Part shown: positions 1-6,802 of the stretch, one piece after another
How the letters are laid out: the number at the start of each line of letters is the position of its first letter
Numbering within the stretch: the stretch's first letter is position 1
Assembly (NCBI GenBank): GCA_947565485.1
Contig: CANOGG010000031.1
Span: 1-9,046, forward strand
Direction: 5' to 3'
Length of the DNA stretch: 9,046 bases
From: an uncultured Mycoplasma sp.
Lineage (GTDB): Bacteria; Bacillota_I; Bacilli_A; RF39; UBA660
Position numbers and translations under genes: made by a program
Notes under the pieces: generated by a model
What the model was told of the DNA's origin: nothing
Databases searched by the model: none
What the model saw: only the letters and a program-made list of their open reading frames with translations

Positions 1-1
1 C

Positions 2-1252
2 CTATATCTAAACCGTCATTTCCTATGCATCGACTTAAAAAGTTTCTTTGCCAGTTGTGAATGCCTAACAAGAGGAGTCGACCCTTTTAACTATCCCCTA
101 GTTGTTGCAAACAAAAACCAAGGACCTGGTGCTATCCCCCTCGCTGTTACTCCCTACTTAAAAAATAAAGGTGTAAAATCTCGTGGTCGCCTCTACGAAA
201 TCCCTAAAAATATTAAATACGAAATCGCAAGTCCCCACATGAGTCTTTATATCCAAAAAAGCCAAGAAGTAATCAGTATCTATCTAAAATATGTATCCGT
301 AAGTGACCTCCATATCTACTCCATTGATGAATGTTTCTTAGATGTCACTGATTATTTAAAAATGTATAAGCAAACAGACTACGACCTCGCCCAAACCATA
401 TTAACCGACATCAAAAAATCCACTGGTCTTTACGCCACCTGTGGAATCGGTCCTAATATGCTTCTTGCCAAAGTCTCCATGGATATTGAAGCCAAACACA
501 ATCCTAATTTTATTGCAAAATGGACATATGATGATATCGAAACTAGACTCTGGCCCATCACTCCTCTTTCTAAAATGTGGGGCATTGGCTCTCGCCTTGA
601 GCTTACCTTAAACCGTCTTCACATCTATAGTATCTATGATTTAGCCCACTCGAGCCCTGAAAAATTAAAGCAAAAATTTGGTGTCATTGGTACTGAGTTA
701 TATCTCCACGCCAATGGTATCGACCAAAGTCGTATCAATCACTCTTCCAAAACCCGTGAAAAATCTTATTCTCACAGTCAAGTCTTGATGAAAGACTACA
801 ACTATCATAACATCAAAATCATCATTCAAGAAATGGCTGGAACTCTAGCTGCTCGTATGCGCACGCATCATAAAGTCTGTCATACGATTGGCTTTGGTCT
901 CCACTATTCTAAAACCATCGGTGGTGGTTTCTACCACTCCCTAAAACTTGACCAACCGACCAATGACTCTAATTTAATTTATTCCACCTGTCTTTTAATA
1001 TTTGACAAATTCGTCGAAGACTTACCTATCCGTAAAATTAGCATCTCTTGTGGTTCTCTAAGTAACCAAGTAGGCCTCCAACTAGACCTATTCCACACCT
1101 ATGAAGAACTAACTACTACGACCAACCTAAACAATGCCATCGATACCATTACCTCTCGCTTTGGCAAAAACTCTCTTCTAAAAGCCTCCAGCCTCCTAAG
1201 TGACTCTACTATCATTGAACGCAATCAAAAAATAGGAGGTCATCATTCATGA
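2..1252 (+). CDS. Y-family translesion DNA polymerase (UmuC/UvrX-like), 5' end outside window
   Basis: A lesion-bypass DNA polymerase that inserts nucleotides opposite damaged template bases. The frame is open from base 2 with no start codon, so the gene enters from the left edge; 416 residues are present and related proteins are about 410-430, so only a few are missing. The metal-binding palm motif CIDLKSFFASCE is at residues 9-20 of the visible part and the catalytic YSIDECFLDV at 106-115 (Asp109-Glu110). A helix-hairpin-helix thumb region (PLSKMWGIGSRLE) and a little-finger-like C-terminal domain follow. The first internal ATG (239) would remove the first catalytic motif and is not the real start. 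The last four bases overlap the YolD-like gene (ATGA). The form resembles the UvrX/YqjW branch of Bacillota, often carried on plasmids, prophages and ICEs. Pol IV (DinB) is less likely because of the YolD partner. Confidence 0.93.
   Translation, partial: LYLNRHFLCIDLKSFFASCECLTRGVDPFNYPLVVANKNQGPGAIPLAVTPYLKNKGVKSRGRLYEIPKNIKYEIASPHMSLYIQKSQEVISIYLKYVSVSDLHIYSIDECFLDVTDYLKMYKQTDYDLAQTILTDIKKSTGLYATCGIGPNMLLAKVSMDIEAKHNPNFIAKWTYDDIETRLWPITPLSKMWGIGSRLELTLNRLHIYSIYDLAHSSPEKLKQKFGVIGTELYLHANGIDQSRINHSSKTREKSYSHSQVLMKDYNYHNIKIIIQEMAGTLAARMRTHHKVCHTIGFGLHYSKTIGGGFYHSLKLDQPTNDSNLIYSTCLLIFDKFVEDLPIRKISISCGSLSNQVGLQLDLFHTYEELTTTTNLNNAIDTITSRFGKNSLLKASSLLSDSTIIERNQKIGGHHS
1234..1240 (+). promoter_or_regulatory. 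Strong ribosome binding site of the YolD-like gene
   Basis: AGGAGGT lies inside the 3' end of the polymerase gene, 8 bases before the ATG at 1249. It is a near-perfect anti-16S match and fixes that start within the ATGA stop/start overlap. Confidence 0.85.
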
Positions 1253-1551
1253 ACGACCGTGGTTTCATTAAATGGCAACCCTTCAGTTCTGTTGCCACCC
1301 CTAAAGAACTTCTAAACCACAAACCCAAGCTTATCCCAAAACCAACTCTTTTCCCCGAAGAACAAGAAAAACTAAACAACCAATTAAAAGATGCCTACTA
1401 CTCCCATCAGCTAATTACCATCAAATACTACGATTATGGCACAATAAAAGAAGTTAAGTCCACTATCTCCAAACTTAACTTCCATCTAAACACTATTAAA
1501 CTAACCAATAATCAAACTTTATATTTCAATCAAATCTTAAGTATCAAATAA
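1249..1551 (+). CDS. YolD-like protein, partner of the Y-family polymerase
   Basis: A 100-residue protein with the N-terminal signature DRGFIKWQPF (residues 3-12) that marks YolD-like proteins, followed by a short charged linker and a beta-rich half ending in ...NQTLYFNQILSIK. YolD-family genes typically sit directly after UvrX/YqjW-type polymerases, as here, and are thought to act with or regulate them; the biochemical role is not well established. It is translationally coupled to the polymerase (ATGA overlap, strong ribosome binding site). The family call rests on the motif, the size and the neighbour. Confidence 0.88.
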   Translation: MNDRGFIKWQPFSSVATPKELLNHKPKLIPKPTLFPEEQEKLNNQLKDAYYSHQLITIKYYDYGTIKEVKSTISKLNFHLNTIKLTNNQTLYFNQILSIK

Positions 1552-1558
1552 ACTCCTA

Positions 1559-2327
1559 TTATTTTTTTAATAATCTAACTTTTTCAGCAATTTCATTACA
1601 TAAATCCTCTCGTTCATACTGGTAAACGAACAAATCATCCCATTTTTTTAAAGAATAATTATAAATATTTTGAAGTACTTCTAGTTAAATACTCATTTAA
1701 AATCCTATCTTCTCCAAGAGTTTGATAAACCAATCGCCTATACAAAAATTTCACCATACAATTTAGCCAAGAATTACTTATATTCCCATATTTCAAAAAA
1801 AGATCATAATTCTTCTCAATATCACTAAAAGGAGCACTAGCCATATAATAATCTCCATTTGAATAACATCTTGTATCTAAATAATCTAATTTCAATCCAT
1901 GCTTAATACCTAGTTCATATAATTCTAAAAATTTGCTATCAAATTCTTCAAAAATATTATTTCGTCGCCATACTAACATAAAATACTGAAAAAAATTATA
2001 ATTTTAATCGGTCAAACTTCCCATATTAGGACTAATTACTTCCAAAACACTATCTAAAGCTTTATATATTTTCTTATACCGCATATATGGCACTGCACAC
2101 AATAAATGTGGTAAATAAAGACCCTTGCAATCTTTAAACATATTTTCCTTAAAATAATCATCGAAAGAAACTAAAGAGATATCCTCCACTTTATATGTAT
2201 TAAGATAATTTCTAAGTTCTAACTCCGTTAACTCATGTGGAAAATTTCTTCTAATCATAATATTTTTACTACTAACATCTACACTCTCTTCCTCTAAACT
2301 CTGTTTCCATATGTTCTCTTGCGACAT
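1559..2327 (-). pseudogene. Second paralog of the tandem unknown-protein pair, broken by a stop and a frameshift
   Basis: No family recognised. This is a tandem copy of the gene at 2354-3115. It starts at ATG 2327 after a good GAGGAGAGGAG site. It is interrupted after 107 codons by TAA at 2006-2004, where the intact copy has GAA (Glu); the same frame then continues to 1659. A second lesion lies near the 3' end: the frame stops at 1659, but another frame, open from about 1685 to the TAA at 1561-1559, reads ...KKWDDLFVYQYEREDLCNEI..., resembling YFSDLFIFND of the intact copy. Dropping one A from the run at 1668-1671 joins the two, giving about 255 residues against 253 in the paralog. The 769-base length is one more than a multiple of three, which fits one inserted base. 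As written, only a 107-residue N-terminal fragment would be made from the main start. Sequencing error is possible, especially for the indel. Confidence 0.8.
1897..2327 (-). repeat. Tandem gene duplication, copy B (partner 2685-3115)
   Basis: This 431-base stretch aligns with 2685-3115 at a constant offset of 788 with no net indel. Two blocks are almost or fully identical: 1897-2021 (124 of 125 bases, the one change being the TAA mutation at 2006) and 2264-2327 (64 of 64). The 242 bases between them have clearly diverged. This mosaic pattern suggests recent gene conversion between the copies. Confidence 0.9.
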
Positions 2328-2353
2328 CCATAATCACTCCTCTCCTCATACAC

Positions 2354-3115
2354 CTAACCTACTTTGTAAGTTTTCTTATATTTTCCATAATAGCAGCATA
2401 CCTCTCTCTCAGTGAAATTTGATGCCATAAGTTTTTTTTTCAAAATATTCTTTTCCTTTCCTGTAAATTCCACAATATCATTAAAAATAAATAAATCTGA
2501 AAAATAACTGCTATCATACCTCCTATACTGAAAAGCATTAATTATAGTTTTAAGCCAATATTGTTTCAAATTCTCCAACTCTAAAAATCTAAGATAATTC
2601 TTTTCAATATCTTCGAGGGGAGCACTTAACATATAATAATAACCATTAGTACAATACCTCAAGTCTAAATATGAAGTATTTAAACCATGCTTAATACCTA
2701 GTTCATATAATTCTAAAAATTTGCTATCAAATTCTTCAAAAATATTATTTCGTCGCCATACTAACATAAAATACTGAAAAAAATTATAATTTTCATCGGT
2801 CAAACTTCCTCTATTTGGGCTAATCACTAAAAAGACTTCCTCTAAAGCTTTATATATTTTATCATACCCCGTATATGGCACAGCACATAACAAATGTGGC
2901 AAATAAAGTCCCTCATAATTTTTAAACATATTATCTTTAAAATAATCATAAATAGAATCCAAAGAAATTTCTTTAAGCTTATGCTCATTAAAATAATTTC
3001 TAAGTTCTAACTCTGTTAACTCATGAACTAAATTATCTTTAATTATAATTCTTTTACTACTAACATCTACACTCTCTTCCTCTAAACTCTGTTTCCATAT
3101 GTTCTCTTGCGACAT
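2354..3115 (-). CDS. Unknown 253-residue protein, intact member of a tandem paralog pair
   Basis: I do not recognise the family. The protein is acidic to neutral, rich in Tyr, Phe, Leu and Glu, and probably mainly helical. I see no signal peptide or membrane segment, and no Cys/His metal cluster or nuclease motif. Conserved stretches shared with the neighbouring copy are residues 1-21 (MSQENIWKQSLEEES...), LYLPHLLCAVPY (about 70-81) and the NYNFFQYFMLVWRRNN region (about 108-123); the last ~60 residues differ most. The ATG at 3115 follows GAGGAGA, and the first 34 bases overlap the end of the upstream gene in another frame. It is the third gene of the ATPase cassette, so its job is probably tied to that complex. 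A duplicated, conversion-prone accessory protein could be a specificity or immunity factor, but that is inference only. Confidence 0.75.
   Translation of the reverse strand: MSQENIWKQSLEEESVDVSSKRIIIKDNLVHELTELELRNYFNEHKLKEISLDSIYDYFKDNMFKNYEGLYLPHLLCAVPYTGYDKIYKALEEVFLVISPNRGSLTDENYNFFQYFMLVWRRNNIFEEFDSKFLELYELGIKHGLNTSYLDLRYCTNGYYYMLSAPLEDIEKNYLRFLELENLKQYWLKTIINAFQYRRYDSSYFSDLFIFNDIVEFTGKEKNILKKKLMASNFTEREVCCYYGKYKKTYKVG
2685..3115 (-). repeat. Tandem gene duplication, copy A (partner 1897-2327)
   Basis: This is the intact copy of the 431-base unit. Identity is near-perfect at 2685-2809 and perfect at 3052-3115, with a diverged middle. Its first 34 bases also encode the C-terminus of the preceding gene in another frame; the other copy keeps that sequence without having that gene in front of it. 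Confidence 0.88.
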
Positions 3116-4056
3116 TCCCCATCGTCTCCTCTCAGTCTTTCCTCTAAATTATATTTATTATCTACATAATTTACAAATCTCCTAAAGTCTTCTTCTAGAC
3201 TAATCCCTTTTATTCCCATCTCATCAGGTGTTGAAATATATATTGTATTCTTCATCGCCATTATTTCCTCATCACTCTTCTTATAAGGATAACCATATCC
3301 CCAACTCCACCAAAGCCCTACCCCCTCTATTATCTCCTTTGCTCTAAAAATAAGTCTTCTATGAAAAGAGGGATTAACTAGGGGAAAATAACAAACCTTA
3401 ACATTTAATTTCTCATCATCTCTTTTAATCGGAACCCTAATTTTAATCATTTCTCCATTACAGAATGATATTGCCTCAAATAATAAACAAACATCAAAAC
3501 CTCTTCTCTCCAAATATTGTATCAAATTTATCACACAAATTCCTCTATTTACGACTTGATTTTGCGAAACATATGCCGAATAATCACAATTCATATTGAC
3601 CGTAATTTTTCTTCTTTTCATAACATTTGTTTTAACTCTCATATTACATGGATTTCCACACAAAAGCCTTGCTACATTAGGTGCATACCCCACCACTTTA
3701 TAACTATTAGCCCTTACCTCCATTTCCTCACGCTTAAATTTTATTTGTTCAAGTCCTGCAACAAATCTCTCATATCCTTTATCTTGTGTAAATCGACACA
3801 AATTCCACGCTTCTTCAAAAGAACTCGTTCCATAAAATCCATCATCTGGACACATACTTGCACATTCATGAAAAACTTTTCTATTAATAGGCATCGTTCT
3901 AATAGCCTGTAAAAAAGTATCCAAATTATAATAATTACACTCAAATATTTTATACTGTCCTAAATCATGACTATAACCCCAATCATAATCAATTCCTAAA
4001 TCTTCTCTTTCCCATGCCTCAAAATCACTATCTTGGGAAAAATCAAATATATCCAT
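3082..4056 (-). CDS. DUF7192-like / possibly vWA-like partner of the AAA+ ATPase
   Basis: A 324-residue protein. Its acidic, aromatic N-terminus (1-45) leads into FYGTSSFEEAWNLC (74-87), then YKVVGYAPNVARLLCGNPCNM (119-139, with the GNPxNM turn), then ITVNMNCDYSAYVSQNQVVN (151-170) and an INLIQYLERRGFDVCLLF helix-strand unit (176-193). This order resembles, from memory, the phage-associated DUF7192 proteins encoded beside CobS/MoxR-type ATPases. The strand ending in D-x-S-x, followed by a G-x-x-x-x-L-x-x-x-L-x-x-x-G-x-x-V unit, also looks like a vWA fold with an imperfect metal site. The start follows AGAGGA, which overlaps the stop of the ATPase gene 11 bases upstream, so the two are probably translated together. 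I infer that it is an adaptor or substrate protein remodelled by the ATPase. Neither family assignment was verified by search. Confidence 0.6.
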   Translation of the reverse strand: MDIFDFSQDSDFEAWEREDLGIDYDWGYSHDLGQYKIFECNYYNLDTFLQAIRTMPINRKVFHECASMCPDDGFYGTSSFEEAWNLCRFTQDKGYERFVAGLEQIKFKREEMEVRANSYKVVGYAPNVARLLCGNPCNMRVKTNVMKRRKITVNMNCDYSAYVSQNQVVNRGICVINLIQYLERRGFDVCLLFEAISFCNGEMIKIRVPIKRDDEKLNVKVCYFPLVNPSFHRRLIFRAKEIIEGVGLWWSWGYGYPYKKSDEEIMAMKNTIYISTPDEMGIKGISLEEDFRRFVNYVDNKYNLEERLRGDDGECRKRTYGNRV

Positions 4057-4067
4057 CTCTTTATCCT

Positions 4068-4810
4068 CTACATTCTTCTACTAACATTATAATTCCGTGT
4101 TAAATGATTAACAAATTCACTAGAATAACTATCATTAGCATTAAGTCTCCCTGAAATAATATTTAAGTCATTCAAATCTAACCCTTGAATAATAGTCATA
4201 TCAAATATTTCTTCATGCGAGAATGAACCCTCATCTAACAACTCACTGGCATTCACAATATTTCTTGTCGAAATAACATGTCTAATTCCTTGCTTCATTA
4301 CTATATCTCTAACATTCCAATATAATTTAAGTATTTCTGTATGTCGAACTAAATTCTCCTCCAAATTTCTATCATAATCTATTACCCAAGGTAAAAAACG
4401 ATTCAAACTAGCTCCATCAAGTGCCTGTCTTCCTGAATATATGGCATCTGCACCTGTTCCAAAAGTATTAGCCGCCGCGACTAAATGAAAGTTTTGATGT
4501 GCCTGATAATACACTCCATCAGGAAAAGCCATATAGTGGTTATAACCTGTTCCAATCGCTGCATTTATTGCGAGTAACGCCGAAGGATTAGAATTATCTA
4601 TCTCATCAATAAACATCAATCCTCCGCTTGTAAAAGCTTTATAAAACTGTGTTTCTATATATCTTCCATTCGCATCAACAAATCCCATTACTTTAAACTC
4701 TTCAGTCACATCATTAAGATAATAAAATTGTAAACCTAGTGCCTTAGCCACTTGCTCAATAATTACGTTCTTCCCACTTCCCGCTGGTCCTTTAAGTAAA
4801 CTGGTTTTTT
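4068..4810 (-). CDS. AAA+ ATPase (MoxR/CobS-type), C-terminal catalytic half, separated from its N-terminus by a frameshift
   Basis: This is the ATP-hydrolysing module. Reading from the A6 run at 4805-4810, the frame gives SLLKGPAGSGKNVIIEQVAK with a complete Walker A (GPAGSGKN). The first usable start in this frame is GTG at 4751, which lies after Walker A. Counting from that GTG (227 residues), Walker B is GGLMFIDE (43-50), sensor 1 is VAAANTFG (91-98, Asn95), the arginine-finger candidate is in SLNRFL (Arg118) and sensor 2 is in VISTRNI (Arg163). This is the layout of AAA_5/MoxR-like ATPases, which act as ring-shaped remodellers, often with vWA partners. Translation from the GTG alone would give a protein unable to bind ATP normally, so a functional enzyme requires joining to the upstream frame (about 562 residues in total). 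The next gene starts 11 bases after its stop. Confidence 0.85.
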
Positions 4811-5755
4811 CATCGCTACTAACCTAAGTACTTTTTCAAAATCTTTATGAAATACATCTGTCGTCTCAAATTTTTTCTTAGCATCTCCTATATTTACGAC
4901 AATTTTTTTACAAGGATTTTTCTTCACTAACTCTTGTTTTGCCTCATCCACAATTTGTTTAACCAAATCTTGTTTTGATTGCTTAAAAGTTTCTTCTAAA
5001 CTACTTGTTAAAGTTGCGATTTTTTTTTCTAATTCCTCTTTTTTTAAATTAATACTTGTATCTATTTCTTTCTCAAAATTTCTTAGTACTGACTCCGTAT
5101 CTCGACACTTATCTAAAAGTATCTCTAATGTCTCAAGCTCTTTTTTGATTTTCGCATAATAATCATCTAACTCTACTGTTTTTAATGACACTTCTTTTTT
5201 TAACGTTTCATCTATAAGTGACCTTAACTGTTCTAAAATCTCTTGGCCAATCACCGTCGCTTTATTATTATAACCTTCTAATTTCGTTAAAATAGTTTGA
5301 ATTTCCTGTTGTCTAACATTCATCTTCTCCTCAAGCGCTTGACTATCTGATATAAATCCATCTGCTAATTTTCTTAATTTAATATCTATATCACTAATTA
5401 TTTTCGGGTCAAATTCCAAATTCTTACGAATTTCAGCAACTTCATTTAACATCGAAAATAAGGCCCCTTCATTTCCCAAAATAGGTAAAACCTTCACTGT
5501 TTGTGGTATTCCCTCTATCTTCGTTTTGGTTAAATCAGCAAAAACAACTTTAATATTCTCCCAAATAAAAGCATCTTTCCTCACCATTTTAATCGTCGGC
5601 GGAATATACACATAGTCTAATTTTTCCCAATCTCTAAAAGTATCAGTCTCAATCTCTGTAATTTTATCAGTTTTTGTTCCCATCGGGATACTACAACATA
5701 TTTCTACTCTAACGGTATCTCTCATATTTTCAAAATTTTTTCGTTTTAAAATCAT
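4763..5755 (-). CDS. N-terminal half of the AAA+ ATPase: LRR-like domain and coiled coil
   Basis: A 330-residue frame. Residues about 30-90 have the IxxIxxDTFxxWxxLxxVxIPPxI spacing of BspA-type leucine-rich repeats (about two repeats). Residues about 100-280 are Glu/Lys/Leu-rich with heptad-like spacing and probably form a long coiled coil. Residues 283-317 (KIVVNIGDAKKKF... DFEKVLRLVAMKK) match the lead-in strand and helix that precede Walker A in CobS/MoxR-like ATPases. After Lys317 the frame gives 13 unrelated residues and stops at 4763, while the adjoining frame continues with SLLKGPAGSGKN. One extra A, or a -1 ribosomal shift, in the A6 run at 4805-4810 restores a single ATPase gene. 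Start ATG 5755 follows a moderate GGTGGGG site, with a promoter upstream. The LRR part may bind a ligand or target; this is inference from shape only. Confidence 0.82.
   Translation of the reverse strand: MILKRKNFENMRDTVRVEICCSIPMGTKTDKITEIETDTFRDWEKLDYVYIPPTIKMVRKDAFIWENIKVVFADLTKTKIEGIPQTVKVLPILGNEGALFSMLNEVAEIRKNLEFDPKIISDIDIKLRKLADGFISDSQALEEKMNVRQQEIQTILTKLEGYNNKATVIGQEILEQLRSLIDETLKKEVSLKTVELDDYYAKIKKELETLEILLDKCRDTESVLRNFEKEIDTSINLKKEELEKKIATLTSSLEETFKQSKQDLVKQIVDEAKQELVKKNPCKKIVVNIGDAKKKFETTDVFHKDFEKVLRLVAMKKPVYLKDQREVGRT
4805..4810 (-). other. A6 frameshift site inside the ATPase gene
   Basis: On the coding strand the context is GCG ATG AAA AAA CCA. Staying in frame loses Walker A. 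A -1 shift, or a seventh A, gives ATG AAA AAA ACC AGT TTA CTT AAA GGA, leading straight into GPAGSGKN. The site is not a classical X-XXY-YYZ slippery heptamer in the zero frame (G-AAA-AAA), and I see no convincing stem-loop after it. A one-base deletion or sequencing error is therefore more likely than programmed recoding. Confidence 0.8.
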
Positions 5756-5778
5756 CAGCTATCCCCACCGTATTTGAT

Positions 5779-5807
5779 ATTATAAAACAATTATACCCCT
5801 TTTACAA
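5779..5807 (-). promoter_or_regulatory. Promoter of the ATPase cassette
   Basis: On the - strand, TTGTAA (5807-5802) and a perfect TATAAT (5784-5779) are separated by 17 bases, the ideal sigma-A spacing. The -10 box lies 23 bases before the ATG at 5755. A second TATAAT lies at 5795-5790, but with no matching -35. The position directly after the metA terminator suggests that the cassette has its own transcript. Confidence 0.65.
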
Positions 5808-5818
5808 GTCAAAATTCC

Positions 5819-5845
5819 AAAAAAAAAGCCAAAAACTTGGTCTTT
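5819..5845 (-). terminator. Weak intrinsic terminator after metA
   Basis: Just after the metA stop the - strand reads a short CCAA/TTGG hairpin with a 4-base loop, extendable by AAA/TTT pairs across mismatches, followed by nine T residues. The stem is weak but the T-tract is good and the position is right, between metA and the promoter of the next unit. Confidence 0.5.
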
Positions 5846-5850
5846 ATAAC

Positions 5851-6723
5851 TTATCTATAAACATAATAATACAACCAGTTATGATAAAGTAAATTTGCAT
5901 GCGCTTGCCACTTAAACACTGGACTATTATCCGGATTATCATCTTTATAATAATTCTTTGGCACATCTATATCGAGTCCTTTATTAATATCCCGCCGATA
6001 CTCTTTATCAAGAGTCCACAAATCATATTCTGCATGACCTGTCAAAAATATCCTCTTACCATCTCGACTCTCTACAATATACACCCCTGACTCATTCGAC
6101 TTAGCCGTCAAAATAAGTTCTGGACACTTCACAATATCGCCCTCAATCAAACTACAATACCTCGATTGTGGAATATAAAACTCCTCATCAAACCCTTTAA
6201 CTAAATTAGTTTTCGTCACCACATAATGCTCATACAACCCTGAGACTTTCGCTGGCAAATTAAATCTATTCACCCCATAAAAATACTGCATTCCAAACTG
6301 TGAAGCCCAACAAAGAAATATCGTCGACTTAACATTCCTTTTCGTATACTTAAAAAACTCTTTTAACTCTGAAATATAATCTACATCTTCATAATTAAGA
6401 TGCTCTAAAGGTGCCCCTGTAACCATCATTCCATCATAATAATCATTCTTAATTGTATTAAAAGACTTATAATACTTCTTAAAATATTCGCACTTTTCTC
6501 TATCTTTATCTTTCGAATCTAAATAAATAAAATCAAGCTCTACCTGAATAACTGGGTTATCAAGAGCCATTATTAATTGTCTTTCTGTATCTTCAAGCGT
6601 TGGCATTAAATTTAATATCCCCACTTTAACTACAGGCCTATCGTTATCAATTTTATCAATAAACTCCACATCATCTTTTATCTTCATCTTTATTTCTAAT
6701 GGTTTACTCAAAAATATCGCCAT
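5851..6723 (-). CDS. metA: Homoserine O-acetyltransferase (MetA family)
   Basis: First committed step of methionine synthesis: cytoplasmic transfer of an acyl group from acyl-CoA to the hydroxyl of homoserine. The 290-residue protein carries the family motifs VGILNLMP (34-41), MMVTGAPLEHLNYEDVDY (99-116), FLCWASQ with the nucleophile Cys138 (136-142), SGLYEH (161-166), LTGHAEYD with His230 and Glu232 (227-234), and WQAHANLLYHNWL (272-284). Residue Glu107 in GAPLE occupies the position that is Gly111 in E. coli MetA; in characterised family members Glu here gives acetyl-CoA and Gly gives succinyl-CoA specificity, so acetyltransfer is predicted. It is slightly shorter than E. coli MetA (309), mostly at the C-terminus. 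Start ATG 6723 follows AGAGGTGG. No other methionine gene is in the window, and no T-box or SAM riboswitch fits in the 79 bases upstream. Confidence 0.95.
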   Translation of the reverse strand: MAIFLSKPLEIKMKIKDDVEFIDKIDNDRPVVKVGILNLMPTLEDTERQLIMALDNPVIQVELDFIYLDSKDKDREKCEYFKKYYKSFNTIKNDYYDGMMVTGAPLEHLNYEDVDYISELKEFFKYTKRNVKSTIFLCWASQFGMQYFYGVNRFNLPAKVSGLYEHYVVTKTNLVKGFDEEFYIPQSRYCSLIEGDIVKCPELILTAKSNESGVYIVESRDGKRIFLTGHAEYDLWTLDKEYRRDINKGLDIDVPKNYYKDDNPDNSPVFKWQAHANLLYHNWLYYYVYR

Positions 6724-6769
6724 AATCCACCTCTATCTAAAATAATTATATTAAATTCCTTTCTCCCAT

Positions 6770-6778
6770 ATTATACCA
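6770..6778 (-). promoter_or_regulatory. Extended -10 promoter before metA
   Basis: On the - strand the sequence is TGGTATAAT, a perfect TATAAT with the TGn extension; no good -35 hexamer is found 16-18 bases upstream, which is common with extended -10 promoters. It lies 46 bases before the metA ATG, in the gap after the RNHCP gene. Confidence 0.5.
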
Positions 6779-6802
6779 AACATCATCTCTAAATTTCTAG
6801 TC

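Noticed and set aside
1558..1574. AT-only inverted repeat ATTATT-T5-AATAAT between the convergent genes, a possible terminator
   Set aside because: The stem has no G-C pair and would be very unstable, and part of it encodes the 3' end of the broken paralog. Not enough to call a terminator.
3517..3912. 131-codon open frame on the + strand
   Set aside because: It lies entirely antisense to the 324-residue DUF7192-like gene, has no ribosome binding site, and its product is a Ile/His/Ser-rich shadow of the other strand.
3741..3944. 67-codon - strand open frame
   Set aside because: It is an alternative frame inside the DUF7192-like gene, with hydrophobic low-complexity content and no independent start signal.
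5899..6090. Small + strand open frame resembling a membrane peptide
   Set aside because: It is antisense to metA, whose motifs are unambiguous. The Ile-rich translation is what AT-rich antisense sequence gives.
6724..6802. T-box or SAM riboswitch for metA
   Set aside because: Only 79 bases separate metA from the previous gene. I see no T-box sequence, no SAM aptamer core and no leader terminator.
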